DNA of 5,864 nt from Gemmatimonadales bacterium (GTDB lineage Bacteria; Gemmatimonadota; Gemmatimonadetes; Gemmatimonadales; GWC2-71-9). This document shows positions 1 to 5,864 of the stretch, in pieces (position 1 is the first letter of the stretch; every line of letters begins with the position of its first letter). The stretch is from the NCBI GenBank assembly GCA_013003805.1, contig JABDII010000416.1, positions 1 to 5,864 of the forward strand, read 5' to 3'. The notes below the pieces were generated by a model that was given only the letters and a program-made list of their open reading frames with translations, had not been told where the DNA came from and made no database searches. The position numbers and the translations under genes are program-made.

Positions 1-799
1 CGCTGCTCCCGAACAAGAGCGGCAGCGCACCCCGGAAGGGGACGTTGAACCAGAGGAACGCTACGATGGTGATGAAGGTGAGGTCGGCCAACCCGATCAG
101 TCCAAACGGAATCGTCTTCCCGGCGATCAGCTCCCCGGGAGTGAGCGGGCTCACCTGGAGCTGTTCCAGTGTGCCGATCTCCCGCTCGCGCACCACGGCG
201 AGGGCGGTGAGCAACAGACTCACCAGCATGATGATGACCCCGATCACGGCCGGCACGTTGTAGTTCCGGCTGGCCAGGTCGGGGTTGAACCAGGCTCGCT
301 CGTCGAGCGTGACCGTTTGGCTCGCATCTGCACCCGCGATTCGGGCACCGAATTGCTGTACGATTCGTTCGGCGTAGCCTCGAGCCAGGAGTGCCGTGTT
401 GGAATTGGTGCCGTCGACCAGGATCTGGACGTCACCCCCGACCCCGCCTTCGACGTCGGGAGTGAATCCCCGGGGGATCACCACGCCGACGATCGCCCTG
501 CCGTGGTCCAGCGCGGCCACGACGTCGCGCGGCTCCGTCGACGCCTCGACGATCCGGAAGTACCCCGAGGCGGTGAAGGCGTCGATCAGCTCGCGCGAGC
601 GCTGGGTCCGGTCGTGGTCCACCACTATTGTGCTGGTGTTTCGGATGTCGGTGGACACGGCGTAGCCGAACACGATGAGCTGGATCATTGGTGCGACAAA
701 GATGACGCGGCGCATCCGCGGGTCGCGGAAGATCTGACGAAATTCCTTTCGCACCATCTCGAACACCCGTTCCACCCGGCCCGCCCGGTCGCAATTCAC
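1..799 (-). CDS. ABC-2 type permease, YbhR-like, second of the pair (3' end outside window)
   Basis: Inner-membrane subunit of an ABC-2 exporter, expected to pair with the permease encoded just upstream. I translated it by hand: the frame is open from a GTG at 799 to the left edge, giving 266 residues with no stop or frameshift; roughly 100 C-terminal residues are missing by comparison with its 372-residue neighbour. Visible parts are a cytoplasmic start (MVRKEF, residues 15-20), TM1 about 31-48, a large periplasmic domain about 49-181 with the family strings ELIDAF (70-75) and SRNYNVP (177-183), TM2 about 182-203, the cytoplasmic coupling segment GTLEQL (209-214), and TM3 about 227-251. The GTG overlaps the previous stop as GTGA and has GAGG five bases upstream. 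An in-frame ATG at residue 15 is a possible later start. The family is the ABC-2 membrane group that includes E. coli YbhR, YbhS and YhhJ. Substrate unknown. Confidence 0.93.
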   Translation of the reverse strand, partial: MNCDRAGRVERVFEMVRKEFRQIFRDPRMRRVIFVAPMIQLIVFGYAVSTDIRNTSTIVVDHDRTQRSRELIDAFTASGYFRIVEASTEPRDVVAALDHGRAIVGVVIPRGFTPDVEGGVGGDVQILVDGTNSNTALLARGYAERIVQQFGARIAGADASQTVTLDERAWFNPDLASRNYNVPAVIGVIIMLVSLLLTALAVVREREIGTLEQLQVSPLTPGELIAGKTIPFGLIGLADLTFITIVAFLWFNVPFRGALPLLFGSS

Positions 800-1914
800 A
801 GGATCCTCTTTTGGAAGACGCGGGTGGCCAACGCCAATCCAACGATCGCGAACGCGATCATCAGGAGCCCCTGGACCCTGAGCACCTCGACGCCGACTCC
901 CTTGAGGAAGATCCCCCGGGTCACCACCAGGAAGTAGCGGGCGGGAACCAGATAGGTGACGGCCTGGAGGGGAGCCGGCATGACCGCGATGGCAAACATG
1001 AAGCCCGAGAGAAGAAAGGCCGGCAAAAACGTCGCAATCATCGCAAGCTGGGTCGCCAGGACCTGGCTCTTGGCTACGGCCGAGATGAACATCCCCAACC
1101 CGAGCGCGCCGATCAGGAAGGCCGTCGCCAGGATCATGAGCAACAGAGCGTTCCCGCGGAACGGCACTCCGAAGAGGAGGACGCCGATGATCGTGACCAC
1201 CACGACGTCGATCAAGCCGATCGCGAGGTAGGGCAGGAGCTTTCCGATCACGACTTCGAATCGATGGACCGGTGTGGCGGCGAGTTGTTCCATCGTGCCG
1301 CGCTCCCACTCGCGCGCAATGGTGAGCGAGGTGAGCATGGCTGCGATGATCATCATGATCACCGCCACCAGGCCCGGCACGATCATGTTCCGGCTAGAGA
1401 GCTCCTCGTTGTACCACACTCGGCTCTCCGCCGTCGCCGGCAGGGCACGCACCCGGCCTTCGAGCCGGAGAGCCGACGAATAAGACAATGCCACCGCCTG
1501 AGTGTAGCCCAGGATGATGCTGGCCGTGTTGGCGTCGCTCCCGTCCACGATGGCCTGGAGCTCGGCCGGCCGGCCCGCCAGGATCGCGGCCGAGAAGTCG
1601 GGCGGAATGACCAGTGCGAGACGAATGGCGCTCCGATCCAGCAGCGGCTCGATGTCTCCGGGACGCTCGAGCGAGCGCGTCACGGTGAAGTACCCCGACG
1701 AGCGAAACGCGTCGATCAGGTCACGGCTTCGGGATGACTGGTCCTGATCCACCACCGCCGTCGCGATGTCGTCCACGTCCCACGTGATGGCGTAGCCGAA
1801 CAGGACGACCAGCAGCACGGGCAAGACGAACGCGAGTGCCAGGCTCCGGGTATCGCGGCGGAGTTGAATGACCTCCTTCCGCGCCATGGCCCAGAGCCGG
1901 CGGCGGCTCAGCAT
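796..1914 (-). CDS. ABC-2 type permease, YbhS-like, first of the pair
   Basis: Complete inner-membrane permease of 372 residues, close to the length I recall for YbhS (about 377). It should form the translocation path as a heterodimer with the next gene product. The topology is typical: cytoplasmic N-terminus with ARKE at 11-14, TM1 about 26-43, a periplasmic domain about 44-178 (DLIDAF 65-70, SRNMIVP 174-180), TM2 about 178-199, the coupling segment GTMEQL at 206-211, then TM3 about 223-246, TM4 about 256-279, TM5 about 288-310 and TM6 about 347-364, with LVPARYF at 322-328 before the last helix. The ATG at 1914 is chosen because GGGAG lies eight bases upstream; Met10 is a less likely alternative. 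It follows the second ATPase after a 30-base gap and its TGA overlaps the next GTG. It is paralogous to the following permease over its whole visible length. Confidence 0.95.
   Translation of the reverse strand: MLSRRRLWAMARKEVIQLRRDTRSLALAFVLPVLLVVLFGYAITWDVDDIATAVVDQDQSSRSRDLIDAFRSSGYFTVTRSLERPGDIEPLLDRSAIRLALVIPPDFSAAILAGRPAELQAIVDGSDANTASIILGYTQAVALSYSSALRLEGRVRALPATAESRVWYNEELSSRNMIVPGLVAVIMMIIAAMLTSLTIAREWERGTMEQLAATPVHRFEVVIGKLLPYLAIGLIDVVVVTIIGVLLFGVPFRGNALLLMILATAFLIGALGLGMFISAVAKSQVLATQLAMIATFLPAFLLSGFMFAIAVMPAPLQAVTYLVPARYFLVVTRGIFLKGVGVEVLRVQGLLMIAFAIVGLALATRVFQKRIL
805..809 (-). promoter_or_regulatory. Shine-Dalgarno for the YbhR-like permease
   Basis: AGAGG lies five bases upstream of the GTG at 799, within the final codons of the first permease. 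The spacing is slightly short but supports GTG initiation at the GTGA overlap over the in-frame ATG 14 codons later. Confidence 0.5.
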
Positions 1915-1922
1915 GGCACTCG

Positions 1923-1927
1923 CTCCC
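1923..1927 (-). promoter_or_regulatory. Shine-Dalgarno for the YbhS-like permease
   Basis: On the minus strand GGGAG is followed by eight bases and the ATG at 1914. It lies in the only intergenic gap of the window (1915-1944), so this permease can recruit ribosomes itself while most other genes rely on stop/start overlap. The gap shows no convincing terminator hairpin or promoter. Confidence 0.7.
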
Positions 1928-1944
1928 GCCCCCGGCGCACGGGC

Positions 1945-2895
1945 TTACTCATCGGGTGCTCCGCCCGCGCGCCGGACTAATGCCACGAACACATCCTCGA
2001 GCGACGGCGTGATGTCGGTCATGTCGCCAACCTCGAGCCCGTGACCCTCGAGCGCGCTCGCGATGACCGGACGCGCCGTTATTGAGTCGTCAACCGTTAC
2101 GTGAATGCGGCGGCCGAACATGGCTGCGTCACGAACCCCGGGTGCATCGCCGAGTGCGGCGACGGCGCGCGGCGCGTCGTTGGTCTCGATCTCGAGCATG
2201 GGGACCCGCAGTCCATCACGCAAAGCGGCGGGCGTGTCCAGGGCGATCAGCGCCCCGCGATTCATCAGCGCCAACCGGTGGCAGTACTCGGCCTCTTCCA
2301 TATAGTGGGTCGACACGAATGTCGTGGTGCCGGCTTCCGCCAGCTGATAGATCAGGTCCCAGAAGCGCCGGCGTGAGATAGGATCAACCCCGGACGTCGG
2401 CTCGTCGAGGAACAACGTGGGAGGCTCGTGGATCACGGCGCATCCGAGCGCCAAGCGTTGCTTCCAGCCGAGCGGCAACTCGCCGGTGAGGCGGCGGCGA
2501 TGCTCGGTGAGTCCAGCCATCTCGAGGACCCAGTCCCGGCGCTCGAGCCGGCGCGCCCGATCGACGCCGTAGAGGCCGGAGAAGAATCGGACGTTCTCCT
2601 CCACGGTCAGATCGGCGTAGAGCGAGAACAATTGCGACATGTATCCGATCTGCCGCTTGATGCGATCGGCCTCGGTCTCGATGTCGAGCCCAGCCACCGA
2701 TCCACTTCCCTCGCTCGGGGGGAGGAGCCCCGTGAGCATCTTGATCGTGGTGGTCTTTCCCGCACCGTTCGGGCCGAGGAATCCGAAGATCTCCCCGGGA
2801 CGCACATCGAACGTGACGTGATCGACGGCGACGAAGTCGCCGAAGCACTTGGTGAGACCCTCGACGCGAACGGCCGGAGCAGCTCTGCCGCTCAC
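1945..2895 (-). CDS. ABC exporter ATPase, equivalent to the C-terminal half of YbhF
   Basis: Cytoplasmic nucleotide-binding subunit, 316 residues. Walker A is GPNGAGKTT (41-49, Lys47), the Q-loop Gln is Q88 in YMSQLFSLY, Walker B is LFLDEPT (161-167, Glu165), the D-loop is SGVDP (168-172) and the H-loop is STHYMEEAE with His197. The signature is unusual: ELPLGWKQR (139-147) replaces the canonical LSGGQ. From memory the C-terminal half of E. coli YbhF has the closely similar ELPLGFKQR, so this is a family trait and not damage. After the ATPase core comes a C-terminal accessory domain (about 230-310) with FGRRIHVT (260-267) and SLEDVF (298-303), as in the other ATPase here. The GTG start at 2895 overlaps the upstream TGA; only a weak AGG lies six bases before it, so translation is probably coupled. 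It ends in TAA 30 bases before the permease. Expected to act as a heterodimer with the preceding ATPase. Confidence 0.95.
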   Translation of the reverse strand: MSGRAAPAVRVEGLTKCFGDFVAVDHVTFDVRPGEIFGFLGPNGAGKTTTIKMLTGLLPPSEGSGSVAGLDIETEADRIKRQIGYMSQLFSLYADLTVEENVRFFSGLYGVDRARRLERRDWVLEMAGLTEHRRRLTGELPLGWKQRLALGCAVIHEPPTLFLDEPTSGVDPISRRRFWDLIYQLAEAGTTTFVSTHYMEEAEYCHRLALMNRGALIALDTPAALRDGLRVPMLEIETNDAPRAVAALGDAPGVRDAAMFGRRIHVTVDDSITARPVIASALEGHGLEVGDMTDITPSLEDVFVALVRRAGGAPDE

Positions 2896-3827
2896 AGAAC
2901 GCCTGCCTGAGAGACGTGGTGGATGAACACGTCCTCCATCGACGGCTCGATGCGATCGGTGCCACGCACGCTGAATCCGCCGTCTTGGAGCGTCGTCTCG
3001 ATCACCGGCGCGTGTGACGGGTCGGTGAGGGTCACGTGCAGCCGGTCGCCGAACACGGCCGCCCGTTCGACCTGATGGAGCGGTTGCAGTCGATCGCGTG
3101 CCTCGCGAAGCCGATCGACCACCACGGCGTACACTTTGCCCTTGAGTTCCTCCTGCATCTCCGCCGGCGTGGCCAAGGCGAGGAGTCTTCCCTCGTTGAG
3201 CAGTGCTACCCGATCGAACCGCTCCGCTTCGTCCATGTAGGCGGTGCTCACGATCACCGTGACGCCCTCGGCCACCATCTCATGCACGATCAGCCAGAGG
3301 TCGCGCCGTGAGATCGGATCGACGCCGAAGGTCGGCTCGTCCAACAGGAGGATCTTGGGTTGGTGAATGAGGGCACAGGAGAGACCGAGTTTCTGCTTCA
3401 TCCCGCCCGAGAGCTTCCCGGCCAGACGCTCGGTGAACGGGCCCAGGTTCGAAAAGCGGAACAACCGCTCCATCCGCTGGTCGCGCTCCGCCCGAGGAAC
3501 CTCGTAGAGGTCGGCGTAGAAGTGGAGGTTCTCGCGAACGGTGAGGTCGCTGTAGAGGCCGAACCGTTGCGACATGTAAGCGAGATCCGGCTTGGCACTC
3601 TCAGGATTCCGAGCCATGCTGGTGCCGTTCATGAGGGCATCGCCCTCAGTCGGCAGCAGGACGCCGGCCAGCATCCTGAGCGTCGTGGTCTTCCCGGAAC
3701 CATCCGGGCCGACGAGGCCGAACAACTCGGCACTGGCTACGTCGAAACTCAGACCATCCACCGCGGTTACGTCGCCGAAGCGCCGCGTGAGCCGCTCCAG
3801 CGAAACCATCGCCTCGACCTGACTCAT
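2892..3827 (-). CDS. ABC exporter ATPase, equivalent to the N-terminal half of YbhF
   Basis: Cytoplasmic nucleotide-binding subunit, 311 residues. Walker A is GPDGSGKTT (40-48, Lys46), with Asp where most ABC proteins have Asn; the Q-loop is YMSQRFGLY (Gln87); the signature is canonical, LSGGMKQK (139-146); Walker B is LLLDEPT (160-166, Glu164); the D-loop is FGVDP (167-171). The H-loop reads STAYMDEAE, with Ala196 where the switch histidine normally stands. The N-terminal half of E. coli YbhF, as I recall it, likewise has Ser at this spot (STSYLDEAE), so the loss is ancestral to the subfamily. A C-terminal accessory domain follows (about 230-305; FGDRLHVT 259-266, SMEDVF 296-301). The ATG at 3827 overlaps the adaptor's TGA and has no recognisable Shine-Dalgarno, so it likely depends on translational coupling. 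The reading frame stays open further upstream, but that part is the adaptor gene in another frame. Met7 is a possible alternative start. Confidence 0.95.
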   Translation of the reverse strand: MSQVEAMVSLERLTRRFGDVTAVDGLSFDVASAELFGLVGPDGSGKTTTLRMLAGVLLPTEGDALMNGTSMARNPESAKPDLAYMSQRFGLYSDLTVRENLHFYADLYEVPRAERDQRMERLFRFSNLGPFTERLAGKLSGGMKQKLGLSCALIHQPKILLLDEPTFGVDPISRRDLWLIVHEMVAEGVTVIVSTAYMDEAERFDRVALLNEGRLLALATPAEMQEELKGKVYAVVVDRLREARDRLQPLHQVERAAVFGDRLHVTLTDPSHAPVIETTLQDGGFSVRGTDRIEPSMEDVFIHHVSQAGVL

Positions 3828-4837
3828 GAAGGCGGATGCTCGAGCGCGATCCTCACATCGGCCGGCATGCCTGGCTTGAGCGTCAGCGCCGAATCGCCGG
3901 TAATGCGGACCTTGACCGCATACACCAGTCGCACGCGTTCTTCGGTGGTCTGCACACTCTTCGGCGTGAACTCGGCCTCGCTCGCGATGTACATCACCTC
4001 TCCGGGGTATTCCTGATCGGGGTAGGTGTCGGACGTGATCGCGGCACTTGCGCCGAGCCCGACGGCGCCGAGCCGGTTCTCCGGCACGTAGATCCGGACC
4101 CACCGGTCGTCGGGCGCCATCACGGTGAGTACCGGAGTCCCTCCCGCGACGATCTCGCCCGGCTCGCGATGCTTGACCGTGACGATGCCGTCGAATGGTG
4201 CCCGGATGGTCAAGTTGGCGAGGCCGGCCTCGATGGCGTGAACCGCCGCCTCCGCCTGCGCCAGCTGGGCGCGCTGGGCCTGGATCCGTTCGCGCCGGGG
4301 GCCCGCCTCCATGAGTCGCAGCTGCTCTTCCGCGCGGGTCCGCTCGCTCTCAGCCACGTCCCGCGCCACCTGCGCGCGGTCGAACGCTTCCTGGCTCACC
4401 GCGCCACCCTCGAGCAACCGTTTGGTGCGATCGAACGCCTGCTTGGCATCGTCGACCCGTCGATTGGCTGCATCGAGTGCTGCGCGCGCCTGTGAGACCT
4501 CTTCGCTCCGGAATCCGCGCTCGAGTTCGAGGAGCAGAGCGCGCGATGACACAACGTGTGCCTGAGCCTGCTCGAGACGCGCCGTCATCTCGAGACGGTC
4601 GAGAAACGCAAGCTCGGCACCTTCCTCGACCGCGTCGCCTTCGCGCACCGAGATCGCCTCGACGCGTCCGGTGGCGGGGAATCCGAGCCTGGCTTCGGTG
4701 GCCTCCACCGTTCCCGAGGCGATGAGGTCGTCGCCGGCCCCCCCCCTCCCGTCGCGGAACAGCGTGAACCAGAGTACCACGGCGAGCAGCACAAGGACCG
4801 CGATAGGAATGAGACGCTTGGTGCGGGGGCCGGTCAT
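3824..4837 (-). CDS. Periplasmic adaptor (membrane fusion protein), HlyD/YbhG family
   Basis: Inner-membrane-anchored adaptor of 337 residues (YbhG is about 332) that should link the ABC permeases to the outer-membrane channel. One N-terminal membrane segment (about 9-27) is preceded by basic residues and followed by a Gly-rich linker. The first half of the lipoyl/barrel-sandwich domain is about 38-80 (SGTVEATEARLGFPATGRV), a coiled-coil hairpin spans about 83-205, and the second lipoyl half is TIRAPFDGIVT (210-220). The beta-barrel follows (WVRIYVPE 246-253), with EFTPKSVQT at 289-297 and KPGMPADV at 321-328. The hairpin tip has R137, L141 and S148 in the spacing of the AcrA RLS motif that contacts TolC. 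The ATG at 4837 is supported by GGAG eight bases upstream and by the signal anchor it exposes. The open frame extends upstream to 5254, but that part is a shadow of the channel gene. Codons 31-34 contain a run of nine G. Confidence 0.95.
   Translation of the reverse strand: MTGPRTKRLIPIAVLVLLAVVLWFTLFRDGRGGAGDDLIASGTVEATEARLGFPATGRVEAISVREGDAVEEGAELAFLDRLEMTARLEQAQAHVVSSRALLLELERGFRSEEVSQARAALDAANRRVDDAKQAFDRTKRLLEGGAVSQEAFDRAQVARDVAESERTRAEEQLRLMEAGPRRERIQAQRAQLAQAEAAVHAIEAGLANLTIRAPFDGIVTVKHREPGEIVAGGTPVLTVMAPDDRWVRIYVPENRLGAVGLGASAAITSDTYPDQEYPGEVMYIASEAEFTPKSVQTTEERVRLVYAVKVRITGDSALTLKPGMPADVRIALEHPPS
4738..4746 (-). repeat. Nine-base homopolymer, G9 on the coding strand, in the adaptor gene
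   Basis: Nine consecutive C on the plus strand read as G9 in the adaptor mRNA, covering parts of codons 31-34 (Arg-Gly-Gly-Ala), just after the membrane anchor. It is the longest mononucleotide run I see in the window. As read, the frame is intact across it. Gain or loss of one base would truncate the adaptor. Confidence 0.9.
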
Positions 4838-5864
4838 GATTCGATCTCCAGCGTGGCCGCCAACCAAGCCGGGCTGAGCCGGCCGGTGGCGAGTGCCAGG
4901 TTCACACGCGCAGTGAGAAGCCCGTACCGCGCCCGGGCGAGATTCGCACGGGCGTTTAGGAGGTCGGCTTCGGCCTTCAAGTAATCGGTCTGAGTCCCGG
5001 TGCCGGTGTCGAGCCGGAGCTGCTCCACCCGCGCGACCTCGCTGAAGCCGGCGACGGCGGACGAGAGACTGGAAATGCGCGCCCGGCTCTCCTCCGTGGC
5101 GGACCAGGCACGGTCGACACGGGCGGCCGCATCCAGCTCTGCGAGACGCAACTCCTCCGACCTGCCGGCCAACAGAGCCTCTGCCTGTGCCACGCGGTTG
5201 CTGGTGGCGCCACCGGTGAAGATGGGATACGACAGTTGGATACCGGCGTCCCACTCGCTGGTGTAGTCACCTTGAGAGCTTCCCCGGTCGATGAACCGGC
5301 CGACCAACCCGAGCGCCGGCCAGCGGGCCCCTTTCGCGACACCTATGCCTGCCCTCGCCGCGGCGACCTTGCTGCGCGCGCGCTCGACCGCCGGGCTCGA
5401 CTCGAGTGCCATGGTGAGGCTCTCGCCCCGATTGGGCGGGCGCTCGGCTGAGTCTCGAAGCTTGGTGCCTGACAGGCGCTCCGCGGTAATCGACTCCGGC
5501 CGGCTACCTATCAAGCGCGCCAGACTCCGAACCGTGACGTCCAGCCCGGTGGCTAACGAGACGCGCACCGCCTCTGCTTCGGCTACCGCGGCGTCCGCCC
5601 GCAATACGGTGACTTCGGCTCCCCGGCCGGCCGCGAAGAACTGCGAGGCCCGGCTCTGTTCGGTCACCAGGGCCCGAAGCCTGAGGTCGTGCGCGGCGAG
5701 CGTCTCCCTTTGGGCCAAGACTTGCGCGTACGTCTCGACCACCACTGCGATCAGCGCTTGCTCGCTTGCGGAAATAGAGGCCTCGGCCGCCCCGACCTCC
5801 TGACGCGCGGCGCGAATCCTTGCGCTGCGTGCCCCGCCATCGAACAAGGTGAACGACATCGTGG
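4834..5864 (-). CDS. TolC-family outer-membrane efflux channel (5' end outside window)
   Basis: Outer-membrane channel component of the exporter; 343 complete codons are in the window and it ends with TGA at 4834-4836. The family has two structural repeats, and both are partly visible. Counting from the Met at 5859, repeat 1 starts with MSFTLFDGGARSARIRAAR (1-19), runs through an Ala/Glu-rich helix and includes AAGRGAEVTVLRADAA (76-91). Repeat 2 has the matching LSYPIFTGGATSNRVAQAE (209-227) and DTGTGTQTDYLKAEADL (284-300). The Met at 5859 is probably internal, not the start: it sits in a strand that normally follows about 80-120 residues of signal peptide and first-repeat sequence, and the frame continues to the window edge with no stop. 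The family is usually 400-480 residues. The stop overlaps the adaptor start as ATGA. It is first in the visible operon; the true start and any promoter lie to the right of the window. Confidence 0.93.
   Translation of the reverse strand, partial: TMSFTLFDGGARSARIRAARQEVGAAEASISASEQALIAVVVETYAQVLAQRETLAAHDLRLRALVTEQSRASQFFAAGRGAEVTVLRADAAVAEAEAVRVSLATGLDVTVRSLARLIGSRPESITAERLSGTKLRDSAERPPNRGESLTMALESSPAVERARSKVAAARAGIGVAKGARWPALGLVGRFIDRGSSQGDYTSEWDAGIQLSYPIFTGGATSNRVAQAEALLAGRSEELRLAELDAAARVDRAWSATEESRARISSLSSAVAGFSEVARVEQLRLDTGTGTQTDYLKAEADLLNARANLARARYGLLTARVNLALATGRLSPAWLAATLEIES
4846..4849 (-). promoter_or_regulatory. Shine-Dalgarno for the HlyD-type adaptor
   Basis: GGAG (within TGGAGA) sits eight bases before the ATG at 4837, inside the last codons of the channel gene. 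It decides the adaptor start in favour of 4837 over the longer upstream open frame. Confidence 0.65.

Noticed and set aside
317..937. A 206-codon plus-strand frame and a 136-codon minus-strand frame (432-842) over the second permease
   Set aside because: Both are shadows. The hand-translated minus-strand frame from 799 to the left edge gives an uninterrupted permease with matching motifs.
811..1737. A 308-codon open frame on the plus strand, opposite the first permease
   Set aside because: Its product is a run of Arg, Asp, Glu, His and Gln with no domain, as expected when a hydrophobic GC-rich gene is read antisense. The minus strand encodes a complete, well-conserved permease here.
1945..3827. 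Ala196 and the LPLGW signature as signs of decaying genes
   Set aside because: All other catalytic motifs are intact, there is no stop or frameshift, and the same kinds of deviation occur in the matching halves of YbhF, so they are family features.
2892..4103. Longer version of the first ATPase starting at 4103 (403 residues)
   Set aside because: The first 92 residues are an out-of-frame reading of the adaptor's 3' part. The ATP-binding cassette starts normally after the ATG at 3827, which overlaps the adaptor stop.
3360..4495. Plus-strand open frames of about 220 codons opposite ATPase 1 and the adaptor
   Set aside because: No recognisable domain or sensible composition. They lie antisense to genes with clear catalytic and structural motifs, and such frames are common at this GC content.
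796..4837. A MacAB-type system
   Set aside because: MacB is one protein with an ATPase fused to an FtsX-like permease. Here ATPases and permeases are separate and the permeases have ABC-2 topology with six predicted helices.
3824..5254. Longer version of the adaptor starting at 5254 (476 residues)
   Set aside because: The extra 139 residues are the channel gene in the wrong frame, Arg-rich and without a signal. The ATG at 4837 has a Shine-Dalgarno sequence and exposes a proper membrane anchor.
1..5864. RNA genes, CRISPR arrays, insertion sequences, terminators or promoters
   Set aside because: The whole window is coding apart from 30 bases. I saw no direct-repeat array, inverted terminal repeats, tRNA-like fold or hairpin followed by T-rich sequence.

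Overview
The window is a single, tightly packed minus-strand operon fragment from a GC-rich bacterium (about two thirds G+C by eye, strong G/C preference at third codon positions). An outer-membrane efflux channel and a periplasmic adaptor imply a Gram-negative (diderm) cell. Nothing in the window fixes the phylum; a GC-rich environmental lineage is only a guess.

In transcription order (right to left): a TolC-family outer-membrane channel whose 5' end lies beyond the right edge (4834-5864); an HlyD/YbhG-type membrane-fusion adaptor (3824-4837); a first ABC ATPase matching the N-terminal half of YbhF (2892-3827); a second ABC ATPase matching the C-terminal half of YbhF (1945-2895); an ABC-2 permease of YbhS type (796-1914); and a second ABC-2 permease of YbhR type that runs off the left edge (1-799). 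The order matches E. coli ybhG-ybhF-ybhS-ybhR, with two changes: the double ATPase is split into two genes, and a dedicated outer-membrane channel is placed in front.

Four of the five junctions are 4-base stop/start overlaps (ATGA, ATGA, GTGA, GTGA). The exception is a 30-base gap before the first permease, which carries a clear Shine-Dalgarno sequence. No promoter, terminator, regulator, RNA gene, mobile element or CRISPR is visible, and no stretch longer than 30 bases is non-coding.

Together the genes specify a tripartite ABC exporter: two different ATPases drive two different permeases in the inner membrane, the adaptor spans the periplasm, and the TolC-like protein opens the outer membrane. 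The substrate cannot be read from the sequence. The most interesting point is the ATPase pair. The first lacks the H-loop histidine and the second lacks the LSGG signature. In a head-to-tail dimer both defects fall in the same nucleotide site, predicting one degenerate and one competent site. Overall this is a recognisable exporter family in an uncommon gene arrangement, not a new class of system.
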